This document shows, in pieces, positions 50,520 through 61,100 of a stretch of DNA of 64,000 nucleotides. Under the pieces are notes generated by a model, which saw nothing but the letters and a program-made list of their open reading frames with translations, had not been told where the DNA came from and did not search any database. Both the position numbers and the translations under genes were made by a program. The stretch spans positions 92,270 through 156,269 of IMG/VR virus record IMGVR_UViG_3300048838_001106, one strand, 5' to 3'. The DNA comes from a virus. Position 1 is the stretch's first letter. The number at the start of each line of letters is the position of its first letter.

Positions 50520-53027
50520 TCACTCGTCTTGAGGCATAGACATACTATTGAGGGATGTTATCGCAGAGCCCATGTCGTGAAACAGTGACTCTAGCTTATC
50601 CCTAATCTCCGAATAGGATCGGTCACCAATCTGCTGCCGAAGTGGTGCTGACTTCATGCGAACTTCCGTGAGCATTCGTCCTACACCATCAAGGGCATCT
50701 CGCAGGGCTGGGGTGTATGTGGACACCGATTGGTCTACGCTGCCGTTAGACGCCATTGAGGCGATAGCAGACGCGTCGAACAACTCAGGGTCCTCCAGTT
50801 CCATGGCGGACTCCATCATGCCAGGCTCCTCTACAGGCATACCGCCAGACATATCCTGCGGCGCGCCGCCCATGCTGGGGTCCATCATGCTGGGGTCCAT
50901 CATCATTTCCATAGGAACAGGCGCGATGGACGGCGGCATTACACCCATTTCAGCAGCGATTTCATGTGCACGCTGGGTCACGGCGTTGATAGCTCCCATC
51001 TGCGTCTGCAGATTCTGCATCTGCATCTGCATCTGCATCTGAATCTGCTCATTCTGCTCCATCAAAGAGTTGGCCACTTCCTGCGCCGCCAGCTCTACCG
51101 GTGATGGAGGTGGCGGCCCCATCATGCTTGGCCCCATCATGCTTGGGTCCATCATGCTTGGGTCCATCATTGACGGATCTTGCATGCTTGGGTCCATCAT
51201 TGACGGATCTTGCATGCTTGGGTCCATCATTGACGGGTCTTGCATGCTTGGGTCCATCATTGACGGGTCTTGCATTTGCGCATTTGGGTTGGCCATCTTA
51301 ACAAGGACCGCTGCTGTTTTCCTATTACGAGGGTCCACTAGGAAGTACTCTGCGACCGACCCTTGCCGAGCAGAAGCCTCCTTTATTGCGGACTCGGCAT
51401 CTCCTACGCGAACGCCGTAAGACGCTGCCAGATGCATAGGCGCAGACGCTCCGCAATGCAGCGCGCCGTTGATGTAGTAGTCGCCAAATCCTGCGCTCTT
51501 AATCTGTATGCGCTCTGCACCGCTGCCACTCAGTGAGTGAAAGAACATCGCGGTTACTGCACGCGAGTCGCGCAAAATCTCGTGATGGTCAATGAACTCT
51601 GTCACCGGCTGAAAAGCCCACGTGTGAGGAATTATGACCTTGAGCACAGCCTCACCCGATCGGTCTGCCGTAGCTGCTCGCTCACGCATCGTCTTGAAGC
51701 CGCTGGTACCGTCAACGATACGTCCGCGTTCATATGACGTGCTGGCCTGTATAATTTTGGGCTCGTTTACAGGACTATCTGGAATCTGGATTAGCCCAAC
51801 AGGCGTGCCATCTATCAGCGTGCCTCGGACATTTCGCGCGCCATTCGCATTGTAAACAGTGTCGATTTTGACAGGCTCGAATGCGTGCACACTAGAGCTG
51901 TTCATGCTTGCGAATACCCCTCGCTGCCCATTGCGTGGCGTGCCAGCAAGCGGCTTTGTGAACATCTCTGTGAGCGCCGTTGGCACATCCTGAAACCCGA
52001 TGGGTGTAACCACAAAGGATTCAATCATGAACGCCAAACCTCCGTCGGCGAACAGTATTACATGGCCACGCTGTGTTCGAGTCTTCTCCCATTTGTACGC
52101 TGGACGAGGCCGCGTGTCTGGCGCATCCTGGCTGGCACGCATCACATCTGTAATGATAAACGCCGGTTTCTTTTCACCGTCTGCCATGTAGACATAGTAG
52201 AATCCTGGAGCTGTGGGCTCAAACAGCTGGATAGGGTGCTCCGTGCTGACCATAATGGGAGCGAAGCGCCGGTCGTCTCTAGCAGCGTATCCTTTTGAAG
52301 TGATGTCTTTGAATGCGGTAGGAGTGTCCGCGCCAAACATAGATTTCAAGACGGTCACAGGCGTTTCAGCCGTGGCGAAAGACAAACTTCCATCGAGATT
52401 AGACGCCCTTTTGGTTCGAGGCTGTGTGTGCAGCGCCTCGTGCAAATCGTTTACGTCGTAAACGCTGAATGCGTACTGCGCGATCTTCGGATACTTAGCC
52501 AGGGTGGCCAGGAATGCGGTTTTCACTCGATGCGGCGCCCCTGCAAGGTATGCAGGCAAAAGCCGGCCGTTGGACGCGTACGAGTATCGGCCCGTAGTAG
52601 GGGGCACAACGATGTTGCGTATGTCCACGTCACTCTGCGAAAACTCTGGCGGGGCTGCACTGTCTCCAATATTGGAGGTGTCCATTCGATCGAGCTCCAC
52701 TAACCAGTCTTCGGTTAGCGGCAGCATCATGTCCAGGCTCCGCACGTACATCGTGTCGAACGGCATCAACTCATTATCAGTCAGGACAACGGGTACGTGC
52801 ACCTCGTCATCCCCGCGCATGATAATGATGCTGCCTGTAGCTGTGTTGCTCTGCGGATCGGCTTCTAGAATTTTGAAAGAGGCCACCTGCTCAGCAAGCT
52901 CTGGCTTCCTTGACAGAAATTGATTCAGCGCCATGTCTTGGAAAGCGCTTTCGAACAGCTCAGTAGGAGTGGCATTGCCATTCGCACCGGGAGCTTCCAT
53001 GAGAGATTGAGTACGGGGTGAAAGCAC
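50520..53027 (-). CDS. large virion protein with Met/Asp/Pro repeats
   Basis: This 835-residue protein starts at a GTG behind GAGGA. The first 600 residues are mixed, with VPVVLTDNELMPFDTMYVRS near residues 75-95. From about 580 to 640 it has tandem repeats of the MMDPSMQDPS type (four near-exact 30-base units at about 51175-51285), then Gln/Met-rich and Met/Asp/Pro segments. The last 150 residues are helical (QSVSTYTPALRDALDGVGRM). The repeats are probably disordered linkers. It is large for a head protein and may be an internal or portal-adjacent protein; a portal role is not supported by motif. Confidence 0.65.
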   Translation of the reverse strand: MLSPRTQSLMEAPGANGNATPTELFESAFQDMALNQFLSRKPELAEQVASFKILEADPQSNTATGSIIIMRGDDEVHVPVVLTDNELMPFDTMYVRSLDMMLPLTEDWLVELDRMDTSNIGDSAAPPEFSQSDVDIRNIVVPPTTGRYSYASNGRLLPAYLAGAPHRVKTAFLATLAKYPKIAQYAFSVYDVNDLHEALHTQPRTKRASNLDGSLSFATAETPVTVLKSMFGADTPTAFKDITSKGYAARDDRRFAPIMVSTEHPIQLFEPTAPGFYYVYMADGEKKPAFIITDVMRASQDAPDTRPRPAYKWEKTRTQRGHVILFADGGLAFMIESFVVTPIGFQDVPTALTEMFTKPLAGTPRNGQRGVFASMNSSSVHAFEPVKIDTVYNANGARNVRGTLIDGTPVGLIQIPDSPVNEPKIIQASTSYERGRIVDGTSGFKTMRERAATADRSGEAVLKVIIPHTWAFQPVTEFIDHHEILRDSRAVTAMFFHSLSGSGAERIQIKSAGFGDYYINGALHCGASAPMHLAASYGVRVGDAESAIKEASARQGSVAEYFLVDPRNRKTAAVLVKMANPNAQMQDPSMMDPSMQDPSMMDPSMQDPSMMDPSMQDPSMMDPSMMDPSMMGPSMMGPPPPSPVELAAQEVANSLMEQNEQIQMQMQMQMQNLQTQMGAINAVTQRAHEIAAEMGVMPPSIAPVPMEMMMDPSMMDPSMGGAPQDMSGGMPVEEPGMMESAMELEDPELFDASAIASMASNGSVDQSVSTYTPALRDALDGVGRMLTEVRMKSAPLRQQIGDRSYSEIRDKLESLFHDMGSAITSLNSMSMPQDE
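51175..51285 (-). repeat. 30-base tandem repeats
   Basis: Four near-identical units encode Met-Asp-Pro-Ser-Met and variants within the 835-residue protein. Exact repeats allow loss or gain of units in frame. Confidence 0.8.
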
Positions 53028-53038
53028 GGTGGTCCTCT

Positions 53039-53560
53039 TTATCGTAGCATTCGCGCCAGGGAGCGCAGCGTTGGTATCGACTGAATTAGAGCCTCTTGTC
53101 CAAGTTCTCCAGCAGCCATCATAGCCGCCTCTCGGCGTTTGTTGGGGTCGGCGCCTACAACATTGTCAATGCCGCGTGTTGTGACGTCGGCTACGACTGG
53201 CGCGGCTGACATTCGCTGTAGGATATCCATAATTGCGAGTAGGTCATCTCTCTTTGCCTGGTCCTCAATAAACACTTGTGCGCCAAGAGTTACCGGGAGT
53301 TGTGACATCGCCACTGCTCGATTGAGCTCTCGGATAATGCGCAGCAGGCGCTGAGATTGTGTTACAGGGGTAGCGTCGACCGACGCCACCGGGTCTGGAG
53401 ACCGCAGTGCAGGCATGGCCCTTGGAGTTCCATAGCGGATGGACTCAACCAGGAACTCTAAGGGAATGCTAGACAAAGACGGGTCTTGACGCAGCAAGTC
53501 GCCTATGATGGCCGCTTCCTGCGGAGTGACGTCTCCGGATGCTGGGCCACCGATAGACAT
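53039..53560 (-). CDS. helical virion-run protein
   Basis: This 173-residue protein begins MSIGGPASGDVTPQEAAIIG. It has helical segments (RIIRELNRAVAMSQLPVTL; RREAAMMAAGELGQEALIQ). No membrane segment or metal motif is seen. Its ribosome site is weak (GGCGATAAGCT). It lies between the repeat-rich 353-residue gene and the 835-residue gene. No family is recognised. Confidence 0.6.
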   Translation of the reverse strand: MSIGGPASGDVTPQEAAIIGDLLRQDPSLSSIPLEFLVESIRYGTPRAMPALRSPDPVASVDATPVTQSQRLLRIIRELNRAVAMSQLPVTLGAQVFIEDQAKRDDLLAIMDILQRMSAAPVVADVTTRGIDNVVGADPNKRREAAMMAAGELGQEALIQSIPTLRSLARMLR

Positions 53561-53563
53561 AGC

Positions 53564-54625
53564 TTATCGCCTGTGAAGGTTGGACAGGTTGCCGAGCACG
53601 GAACTTACCGACTGTTGTGGAGGCGCATAAGCGTGAGCCACTTTCTGCAGGAAGTTTCCAAGCTCGTGAGGCTCGAGCGACATGCAATGCTTGACGGCAG
53701 CTACCTTCTGATCCATCGGCATGGTTTCAGGGAGATAGGGCCCGACATCCTCCGCGGTCTGATTAAACCGGTCATTCCATCGAGCGGAGGCGCTCTTCGT
53801 TGCTTCAACTATAGAGTTAGAGCTGGCACCGCCAACACCTGTCGGGGCAAGTGGGTGTGGCTGCTCTGTGCCAATTCGGGACGCCTGCGGCTCTTTGATA
53901 TTGGCATTCCCCTGTCCGACCACTGCGTAGCCTTCTGGGCGATGCGCATCAAGTACAGCGGCAGCATCCTGGCTTCCTGCTACTGTGTTAGGAGGCGTCT
54001 CGCCAGCGCCTGTGATGACAGGGTTCTCAGCAAGTTTGTTCAACAACCTGTTGAAAGCAGCGGACTTGGAAGCCTCGACCACCGAGTTAGTTGCCGCACC
54101 ACCTACGCCTGTTGGAGCAAGTGGGTGTGGCTGTTCGGTTCCAATGCGCGCAGCTTGTGGCTCTTTGAAGTTAGCATTTCCCTGTCCGACCACTGCGTAG
54201 CCTTCTGGGCGATGCGCATCAAGTACAGCGGCAGCATCCGGGCTGGCACTCAACGTATTTGGTGTTACAGACCCGCCGGTGCCCTGCACGAGGCCTCCGC
54301 CAGCAGATTCCATGGCAAGTTTGTAGGTGAGGTGCACCAAGTCACCGTACGCATCTGAGATAGAACCCGAGATGGAAGCACCACGAGCGTTTGACGCAAA
54401 CTTGCCAGTAGCGCGCAATCGCTGGTCATAGTCTTGAATGGCGGCTGCGATCTTGATGCACTCGTCATGCGGCACAGCCTGTGATGCCGGCTCGGATTGC
54501 AGAGTCCCCGCAGCATAGGCACACGCTTCTTTAAGCAAGCCTGCTGTTGGGATGTTGGTAATGCCGGCTTGTTGCAGGTATTCACCCACACCGCGTGCGT
54601 ATGCTTGTCGGGTAACGTTTGACAT
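53564..54625 (-). CDS. virion-run protein with two long repeats
   Basis: This 353-residue protein begins MSNVTRQAYARGVGEYLQQA. Its middle has two copies of a unit of about 80-90 residues. Each contains DAAAVLDAHRPEGYAVVGQG and RIGTEQPHPLAPTGVGGA, almost identical in DNA too (53880-53975 and 54146-54240). The end is helical and contains KVAAVKHCMSLEPHELG. The frame opens at 54670, but the ATG at 54625 follows GGAGAAGGAAGA. Repeated Pro/Gly linkers suggest flexible joins. No family is recognised. Confidence 0.65.
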   Translation of the reverse strand: MSNVTRQAYARGVGEYLQQAGITNIPTAGLLKEACAYAAGTLQSEPASQAVPHDECIKIAAAIQDYDQRLRATGKFASNARGASISGSISDAYGDLVHLTYKLAMESAGGGLVQGTGGSVTPNTLSASPDAAAVLDAHRPEGYAVVGQGNANFKEPQAARIGTEQPHPLAPTGVGGAATNSVVEASKSAAFNRLLNKLAENPVITGAGETPPNTVAGSQDAAAVLDAHRPEGYAVVGQGNANIKEPQASRIGTEQPHPLAPTGVGGASSNSIVEATKSASARWNDRFNQTAEDVGPYLPETMPMDQKVAAVKHCMSLEPHELGNFLQKVAHAYAPPQQSVSSVLGNLSNLHRR

Positions 54626-54673
54626 TCTTCCTTCTCCTGTTTTGGTGTCACACACCTTTTGTACATGCACCGT

Positions 54674-54701
54674 AGTTTATGTGCAACTGTTGTTTGGTCA
54701 A
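54674..54701 (-). promoter_or_regulatory. sigma70-like promoter candidate, - strand
   Basis: On the - strand, TTGACC (54696-54701) and TAAACT (54674-54679) are 16 bases apart, in the gap between the beta' C-terminal gene and the 54625 start. This is a candidate host-type promoter for the genes downstream, judged by similarity only. Confidence 0.35.
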
Positions 54702-54713
54702 GCTATAATTGGT

Positions 54714-57641
54714 CTAGCCGTAGTGCTGCGTTGGCGGGCGGCCGTAGCCTGACTGTTGTTGCTGTTGCTGCTGATAGTATCTGTGCTTTGCCGCTTCGGC
54801 TGCGCGCGCCGCATTGCTATAATATTGCATGTACTTGTAATTGTCCAAGCTGGAGTTAGCCGCGTTGTGTAAGCGCGCACCAACTGGAGCTGGACTGGCC
54901 GGCACGTAGTCTGGGTCTAGCTTTTCTCCGATCGCCCTGCCAGCACCTATGACAGGAGTGGCAATAGCCCAGCCGCCAAGGAAGCCCGCGGGACTCCCGA
55001 GGCCCCAGCCAGCTGTCTCACCAATGGCAGATCCGACGTTTCCAAGACGGGACTCGCCCTCGCCAGCAGGTGTTGTCGCAGCGGTGTACACCGATGCCGC
55101 AGGCAATCCGATGGTGAAAGACTTCTGCAGAGCCTCACTGCCGACCGCAGCGCCTAGTCCCATGTACCTCTCACCTGTGGTGTTAGCATGCACCCTGTAT
55201 TTCTTGCCGTTACGCTCTACGACTTTCGTTTTGTTGAACTCACGCCACGCGCGGGCTGTATCTGGATCTACCGCAAAGTCTCCAGTCAAAAGACCTCCCT
55301 TGCCTATAACGCCACCATGCTGATAACGCTGCTTCAGGACCTGCAGAGGCGACTGTCCGATGGACATATCCTGGAATACACCTTTTCCAATTCGATACCC
55401 TGTAGTGTTCTTGTCGTTCCACGCCTTGAACTTCTCTGGTGTGATGTGCTGAGACAGCCCTGGTATGTGCGCATCCAAAGCTGCAGCATCGTACTTGTGG
55501 TCCGGCGTAGGGACACCCTGCAAGGAGTTGCTCATCCTGTCCCACAAACCGGGCTTCCGCATGCCTTGAATGCTTTTCAGTGCGTTGGCGCCCTCATCTG
55601 TGACAACGCCTCCCCGCGTCACACCAGCCGATTCCCAGTCCACGCCTCCCATACCCTTGCCCATACGGCGAGCAAGGTGTGCTGATTGGTCGATGCCGCC
55701 CTGGGTCCAGCCCTTAGTTGAGATGTGTTTTAGAGGAGCGCTGTCTAACGCGCCGGGTGCGCCAAACAGAAATTTCTTAGCCATAGGTATTAACTTGCCA
55801 GCGGACGCCAGCTTTTCCAGCGCTGACTCGTACTCATCTTGCGCACTGGCATACTTGCCGTCTTGTCCTGTACCGAATGGCGTACCCATAGCAAACGCCG
55901 GCACAGGACTGGTAGACGCCACATTTGTCGTGTGTCCAAAGCCGGCTCCATCTACAAGTGTCTTTCGAAGATACCGATGCGACAATCGAGACATCCAATC
56001 GTCACTCAATAGCGGCGTTTGGATGATGGACTTCATAATGGGTTCGAACTCTGGCGACTTTGTGGACACCTCAATATCTTTGATTCCTGCTTTTTCCAGG
56101 TCTTCTATAACTCTGGATGTGACGCGCGTGCCCACGGAGTAATGCATCGCCGGCGCACCGAGAATCATGTTCTTAGCTTTGGACACCGGCACGCGCTCTG
56201 TATGCTTGCCAAACGCTTTCTGCATGTCTTTGAAAGCCACCACGTCGCCGCGGATGAACGTGTTTGTTGGGTCCTTGTCCACACGTACATAGTTCATCGA
56301 GCTGCGCGCCAGCAGTTCTGCGTGACGTCTGTCCAGATCCACGCCCTGGCGACCGTACAGATCTGATATTGAGTCGGCCATGTACTGTCGTCCGGCGCCG
56401 ACACCCTTCAATCTGACCACATCATTGGGCATTGGGGTGCCATCAGACAGTGCATCCCCCGCCTCAACTCGGTCGTTGACCTTCACGATTGGTTGCAGGC
56501 CTGGCGGAACGTAGTAGTTCTTTGCGTCTACTTTGATGTTCCACCCGCCTTGCGGTGCTTTTGTCACGCTAGATACCGTGCCATCCATTTCCGAAATGGA
56601 GGCCTTGTCCATAAATGACTTTGGAACCTCGGTCAGCGTTCTAAAACCATCTAGGCCGCTCAGAGCACGGCTCTTGCCACCGGCCATGCGTACGCCGTGC
56701 TTTGCGTTTAGAGCGAACTGCGTGAGCGGCTCGGTCAACGCCTGCGCAGACCTGACGCCTACGTTTGACCCTATGGGATATGGATTGCCCCACTCGTTTA
56801 GTCCCATGCATTTCTGACATATGCCGTCGTCTGCTTCGCATGTTGCTGGGCTTCGGACCATAATGCGGTACAGTTTCGATTTTTTAAGATCCGACAACAC
56901 GTGTGGCGTTATCAGGTCGCCAGCCATGTGAGATGCTTCAGCTCTAGCTAGATACCGGTCCACAGCCTGGGCACCAATGGGCAGCATGATTCCGCCTCTG
57001 GTTTTGCAGTCTGGGATGGTGATGACCAAATTTTCCATGTTTGACACGACGACTTTGGCCACAGCACCGGGCTCAACAACGCTGCCCGTCGAAGCGATAG
57101 CGTTGCGACGAGACTCGGCACCAGTTACCCACGCGTCGGCTGCGCTTAGCCCCTGGGAGTAAGACTTGGTAATCAACCACGGCACCTCCTGGCCGTCGGT
57201 TGACGACGCTACAACCGGAGACGCCACTGTTTTCATCAGCTGCGCCATTGAACCGCGCCCACCAGAGCGTGCCATCAGGGTCATGTCAGACTTATGGTGC
57301 GGCACGGTTGCCAAAACCTTGTCCTGGGTCTCCAGCAGAATCTTTCTCTTGTCGGCATCCGTCGTTGCTTTTTTCATCTGCGACAGCGCGCTTTTCAGGA
57401 TTGGATCACGCCTGGCGTAATCCGGCGCGATGTCGTCCAGTCCTACACTGATGCCCTCCAGAGTTGAAATATCATCTCCGACTTTTTTAACATCCTGTAT
57501 CGCACGCGCATATCCTTGTGGGTCTTTCTTAGCGTACGCAGACAGTGCCTCGGATAGCGCCTTCTTGGTGACAGGACCTGTTAAGCGCATGTCCCCCGGA
57601 AGAGCGTCGTTGAGCAGCATTTGGCCGAATGTTTCTGTCAT
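54714..57641 (-). CDS. RNA polymerase beta' subunit, C-terminal part
   Basis: This 975-residue protein holds the C-terminal part of beta'. SGGRGSMAQLMKTVA (126-140) and a trigger-loop-like ITKSYSQGLSAADAWVTGAE (157-176) are present. The four zinc cysteines are C212 (DCKTRGG) and C268, C275, C278 (CEADDGICQKC), and the segment NVGVRSAQALTEPLTQFALN matches the conserved helix after them. Residues to about 600 are polymerase-like. The rest is an extension with Gly-rich hydrophobic stretches (AIGETAGWGLGSPAGFLGGW) and a poly-Gln run near the end. It should pair with the beta/beta'N protein. The extension may serve in virion packaging or membrane contact. Confidence 0.88.
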   Translation of the reverse strand: MTETFGQMLLNDALPGDMRLTGPVTKKALSEALSAYAKKDPQGYARAIQDVKKVGDDISTLEGISVGLDDIAPDYARRDPILKSALSQMKKATTDADKRKILLETQDKVLATVPHHKSDMTLMARSGGRGSMAQLMKTVASPVVASSTDGQEVPWLITKSYSQGLSAADAWVTGAESRRNAIASTGSVVEPGAVAKVVVSNMENLVITIPDCKTRGGIMLPIGAQAVDRYLARAEASHMAGDLITPHVLSDLKKSKLYRIMVRSPATCEADDGICQKCMGLNEWGNPYPIGSNVGVRSAQALTEPLTQFALNAKHGVRMAGGKSRALSGLDGFRTLTEVPKSFMDKASISEMDGTVSSVTKAPQGGWNIKVDAKNYYVPPGLQPIVKVNDRVEAGDALSDGTPMPNDVVRLKGVGAGRQYMADSISDLYGRQGVDLDRRHAELLARSSMNYVRVDKDPTNTFIRGDVVAFKDMQKAFGKHTERVPVSKAKNMILGAPAMHYSVGTRVTSRVIEDLEKAGIKDIEVSTKSPEFEPIMKSIIQTPLLSDDWMSRLSHRYLRKTLVDGAGFGHTTNVASTSPVPAFAMGTPFGTGQDGKYASAQDEYESALEKLASAGKLIPMAKKFLFGAPGALDSAPLKHISTKGWTQGGIDQSAHLARRMGKGMGGVDWESAGVTRGGVVTDEGANALKSIQGMRKPGLWDRMSNSLQGVPTPDHKYDAAALDAHIPGLSQHITPEKFKAWNDKNTTGYRIGKGVFQDMSIGQSPLQVLKQRYQHGGVIGKGGLLTGDFAVDPDTARAWREFNKTKVVERNGKKYRVHANTTGERYMGLGAAVGSEALQKSFTIGLPAASVYTAATTPAGEGESRLGNVGSAIGETAGWGLGSPAGFLGGWAIATPVIGAGRAIGEKLDPDYVPASPAPVGARLHNAANSSLDNYKYMQYYSNAARAAEAAKHRYYQQQQQQQSGYGRPPTQHYG

Positions 57642-57645
57642 TTAG

Positions 57646-58137
57646 TTACCCTACGCCAATGCCGCGCTGGAATCGTGTCTTGTTTAGATTGCCTATCTGG
57701 TGTGCTGTAGTTCCAGCACCGGCCACGTCAGCCGTGTGACCTAGCGCGCGTCCCACAGGTTTAACGCCAGGCGCGTCCAGCACCTTCTTTGCACTACCGG
57801 TAGCGTTACCCACACGCTGCATTGCTTTAGGCGCTACTTTAGACAGCAACCTGCCTCCGGCAGCCAGTGCACCACGCGCGGCCGCGGCAGCAGCTACACC
57901 AACCGCTGCCTCTTTCTCGGCCTGGTTGTACGCTATCAGCAGGTTTCGCATAGCAGCTGCCTTTACGGAGGGTTCCCCCATGTTGATGCCCATGCGTCCT
58001 GCCGCGTCCCCACCCTCCAACGAGGTTGGAGGCCCCCACAACACGGGGTCTACCTTGCTCATCTCTCCAACCATCTTGATGGTGTCTTCCTGCTGCTTGA
58101 TAGCACTGATCAAGTCATCAACACTTTGAATAGCCAT
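57646..58137 (-). CDS. small protein between the polymerase genes
   Basis: This 163-residue protein begins MAIQSVDDLISAIKQQEDTI. It has helical charged segments, a small Ala-rich hydrophobic stretch (EAAVGVAAAAAARGALAAGG) and a basic C-terminus. It sits exactly between the two polymerase genes (4 and 4 bases apart), so it is probably part of the same complex or packaged with it. No family is recognised. It could be a polymerase assembly factor, but nothing in the sequence proves that. Confidence 0.6.
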   Translation of the reverse strand: MAIQSVDDLISAIKQQEDTIKMVGEMSKVDPVLWGPPTSLEGGDAAGRMGINMGEPSVKAAAMRNLLIAYNQAEKEAAVGVAAAAAARGALAAGGRLLSKVAPKAMQRVGNATGSAKKVLDAPGVKPVGRALGHTADVAGAGTTAHQIGNLNKTRFQRGIGVG

Positions 58138-58141
58138 GCGA

Positions 58142-61100
58142 TTACCCTATTTCTACCGGAGTTGTTAGTTGTAGTTCCCCGCGTTTGTACGCGGCCATTG
58201 CTTCATCTTTCGTCTTAAATTTACGCACAGGACCTGTTGCTTGTCCAGAGGTGGCCATATATGCACCGATGAGGGCCTCGTGGGCAGGGAACACCATCAA
58301 CTTGTCTTTGGACGTGTCTCCAAAGATTAGATTAGACAACGTCATACCCTGAGCTTCTTTGACCGCGGCGTCGCCCACCGGCACATGTATTTGCATGGCA
58401 TCACCGTCATAGTCTGCGTTCATACCAGCTTCAGCGAATGGGTTTAGCCGGATTGTCTTGCCAGGCACCAGAGATGGATACGCTGCTACCATGTTGAATC
58501 GGTGCAGCGTCGGAGCCCGGTTGAGAATTGCAGGGCGTTGCTGGATCTCTATGTCTAGCACACGCTTGGCAGCCATAGTTCTGTTCTTGACTTGCTGTCG
58601 CGCCTCTACTGCGCTGTAGCCATTTCGGACCATGCCTTTGACAATGAATGGCTCATACATCTTCCAGGCCATGTCTTCTGGCATGCCTACCTGGTCGAGA
58701 GCAAGTGTGTGGTCGGGAGCGATTGTTCCTCGCCCAGACAGGTCTTGACGACGTCGCATTAGCTTGGATTGAAAGTAGCCTCCTTTCGGACTTCCGGTAC
58801 CCGTAATCTGGGTCAGGTGTCCTTTCACCCCGCGACCTTGATTTTGCGGACTAACGGCGTCTCGAGTACCAAACAGCGCACCTACTGCGTCATGCATGTG
58901 TTGTCTTTGCTTAGCCATTTCTTCTGGGAATCTAAGCTCCTCCGGAATAGCTCGCATAGATTCATCGGCCAGCATCAAGTCACGGTACAGGTAGTTGGCG
59001 TCGGCCACTAGCGTAGTCCCGTCGGCATTGGGAACGATAGGACGCACTACAGGAGGCGTCACGGGTATCTTGCTGAGAACGTAAGCATCTCCAGCTCTAA
59101 GTCCTTGTTTTCGCAGAGCCTTGGCGTACTTCAGTTGCTTCACAGCTGTGTTGAGTGGCGTGCCTGATAGCTTGTTTATTTGCTGTGATAACTCTCGCTC
59201 GTACGCAACAAGGTCTATGGCGTTCAGCCGATCGCGTATCTCAGCCGCGCCTTTCTCATTTCGCAGCTTAGTGAATTCCTTGCCTGACATACCTAGCAAG
59301 TACCTGGCCGGGTCTTCAAACATGGGGTTTACGATAGGCTCAAACAGCTCGATCTTGGAGTATTTCGTGCCCTCCAGCCCGCCTGTGCTTACCGGATCAA
59401 ATAGGCCATCTTTTTCTGGAGCTATTTGAGGGATGCCTTTGACTGTCTGAGGCTTAACAAGCAATGCGTTCTTGATAGACTTCGACGCCAGCGCGTCAAT
59501 ATCTTTGTCCGTCAGGGGAGCTAACGTCATCATCGTGCCCTCCTTCTTGACGTTGACACCTGCACCCCGAAGGGTGTGCGTGAACTTGTCGAATGCGAAA
59601 TTATCAGTGGGTGTCTGCACCGGAAGACCTAGCTGAACTCTGCGCCAGTATTCGTCGTTTCGTTGGCCTTTCACTGCCGCAGTTTCTTGCAATATGTTGC
59701 GCGCGTTATGTGCAATTAGTGCATTGAACTCCATCTTGGCTATGGACTTAGCACCTTCCTCTCCTCCTTTACTTGGCTGCAGATTCGCGTCGTAGCCCGG
59801 TCCAACGCCGCGTGCAGCATAGTTTGTGTCGGTAGACTTAAACATCTTCAGAGTGAATTGGCGTCCGACGTGGATGTTTGGAATGTGCTTCCCACTGATG
59901 GGGTCGTACACAGTCTCTTTGTCCTTGATGCCGTGCTGCTTCAACAAGCCCTTGACCCACTCGACGTTATCCTGATCCTTGAATTGATCAATTTGAATAG
60001 GCTTTCCGGTCTTCTCAACGACCTTGCCGAGCGAGGTCTCCAGGATTTGGGAAGGATTGATGCGCGAGATGATGCCGGCTGACGTCATCAACACGTCGAT
60101 AGGCCTGCCCTTCTCGTCCTTGACCATCTGGTCGTCAGGGATGATCTTTGATACAACGCCTTTGTTGCCGGCTCGTCCTGCTATCTTGTCTCCAACTTGG
60201 ATAGGCTCTTCGGTGCGGATAGTCACCATCACCATCGATGGCGTCACGGCTACGTCCTGCACGGTTCCTGGATAGTCGTGGTCCCAGGTAACACCTGAGT
60301 CGCGGAAAGGTTTGATGAGGGACTTGTGCAGATTGCCTAACATTTGGGCCTTTGCTGTGGGCGCGGTTTTTTGCAGCCCGGCAATCAGCAAGTCCCCGTG
60401 GTTTACCGTGGCCCCTTTTCTAATGACTCCTCTTTCATCCAGCGCCTCGTACTGTGCTCTGGAATACCGCACGCCAAAATGAATTTGATGCTTCTTCTTG
60501 TCGACGCTGGTGGAGGCGTCAAGCCCTATAGACTCCTTGTACATGTGCAAAGATGTGAGTTTCTTCGCCGCGGATTCTGAGATGACAACAGCGTCGTTGG
60601 AGTTGTAGCCGTAGTAGGGCATATAGGCGACGAGCAAGTTCTTACCCAGAGCAAGAGAGCCATCGACGGTGAAGTTGTTGTCTCCTAAGACCTGGCCTTT
60701 TGTGACTTTGTCTCCGGCTTTCACTTTGATGTCATCGTGCATGTACGTCTTAGACATCAGCGGGAAGTAGTTGGATTTTGGAACTCTGACCAGGCCGTCT
60801 TTGTCTTCTTTTGATGCGTACTTGTGCATCTTCGCAGGGTTCGACGGGTCACTTGGGCGGTAGCCCATATCTTTATACATCTGCACAAGCGTATTCACAT
60901 CTGTGCTTCCATCTTTGTAGGGCCGCGCCGTCAGTGTAATACTCCTTCCTTTGTAGTCTTTCTCGATGCGCTGCATCAAATCTCTGGCAATACCCTGCCT
61001 GCGGTACTCCGGCTTCACCCACACGCCAGAAATAAAAACAGAGCCGTCGTCTTTGGGCTCAACAGATGCGTACGCCACGTTGATACCGCCAGAGTGTACG

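Noticed and set aside
50520-53027. Portal protein for the 835-residue gene
   Set aside because: The size would fit, but no portal-like motif or fold pattern is visible, so I left it as unknown.
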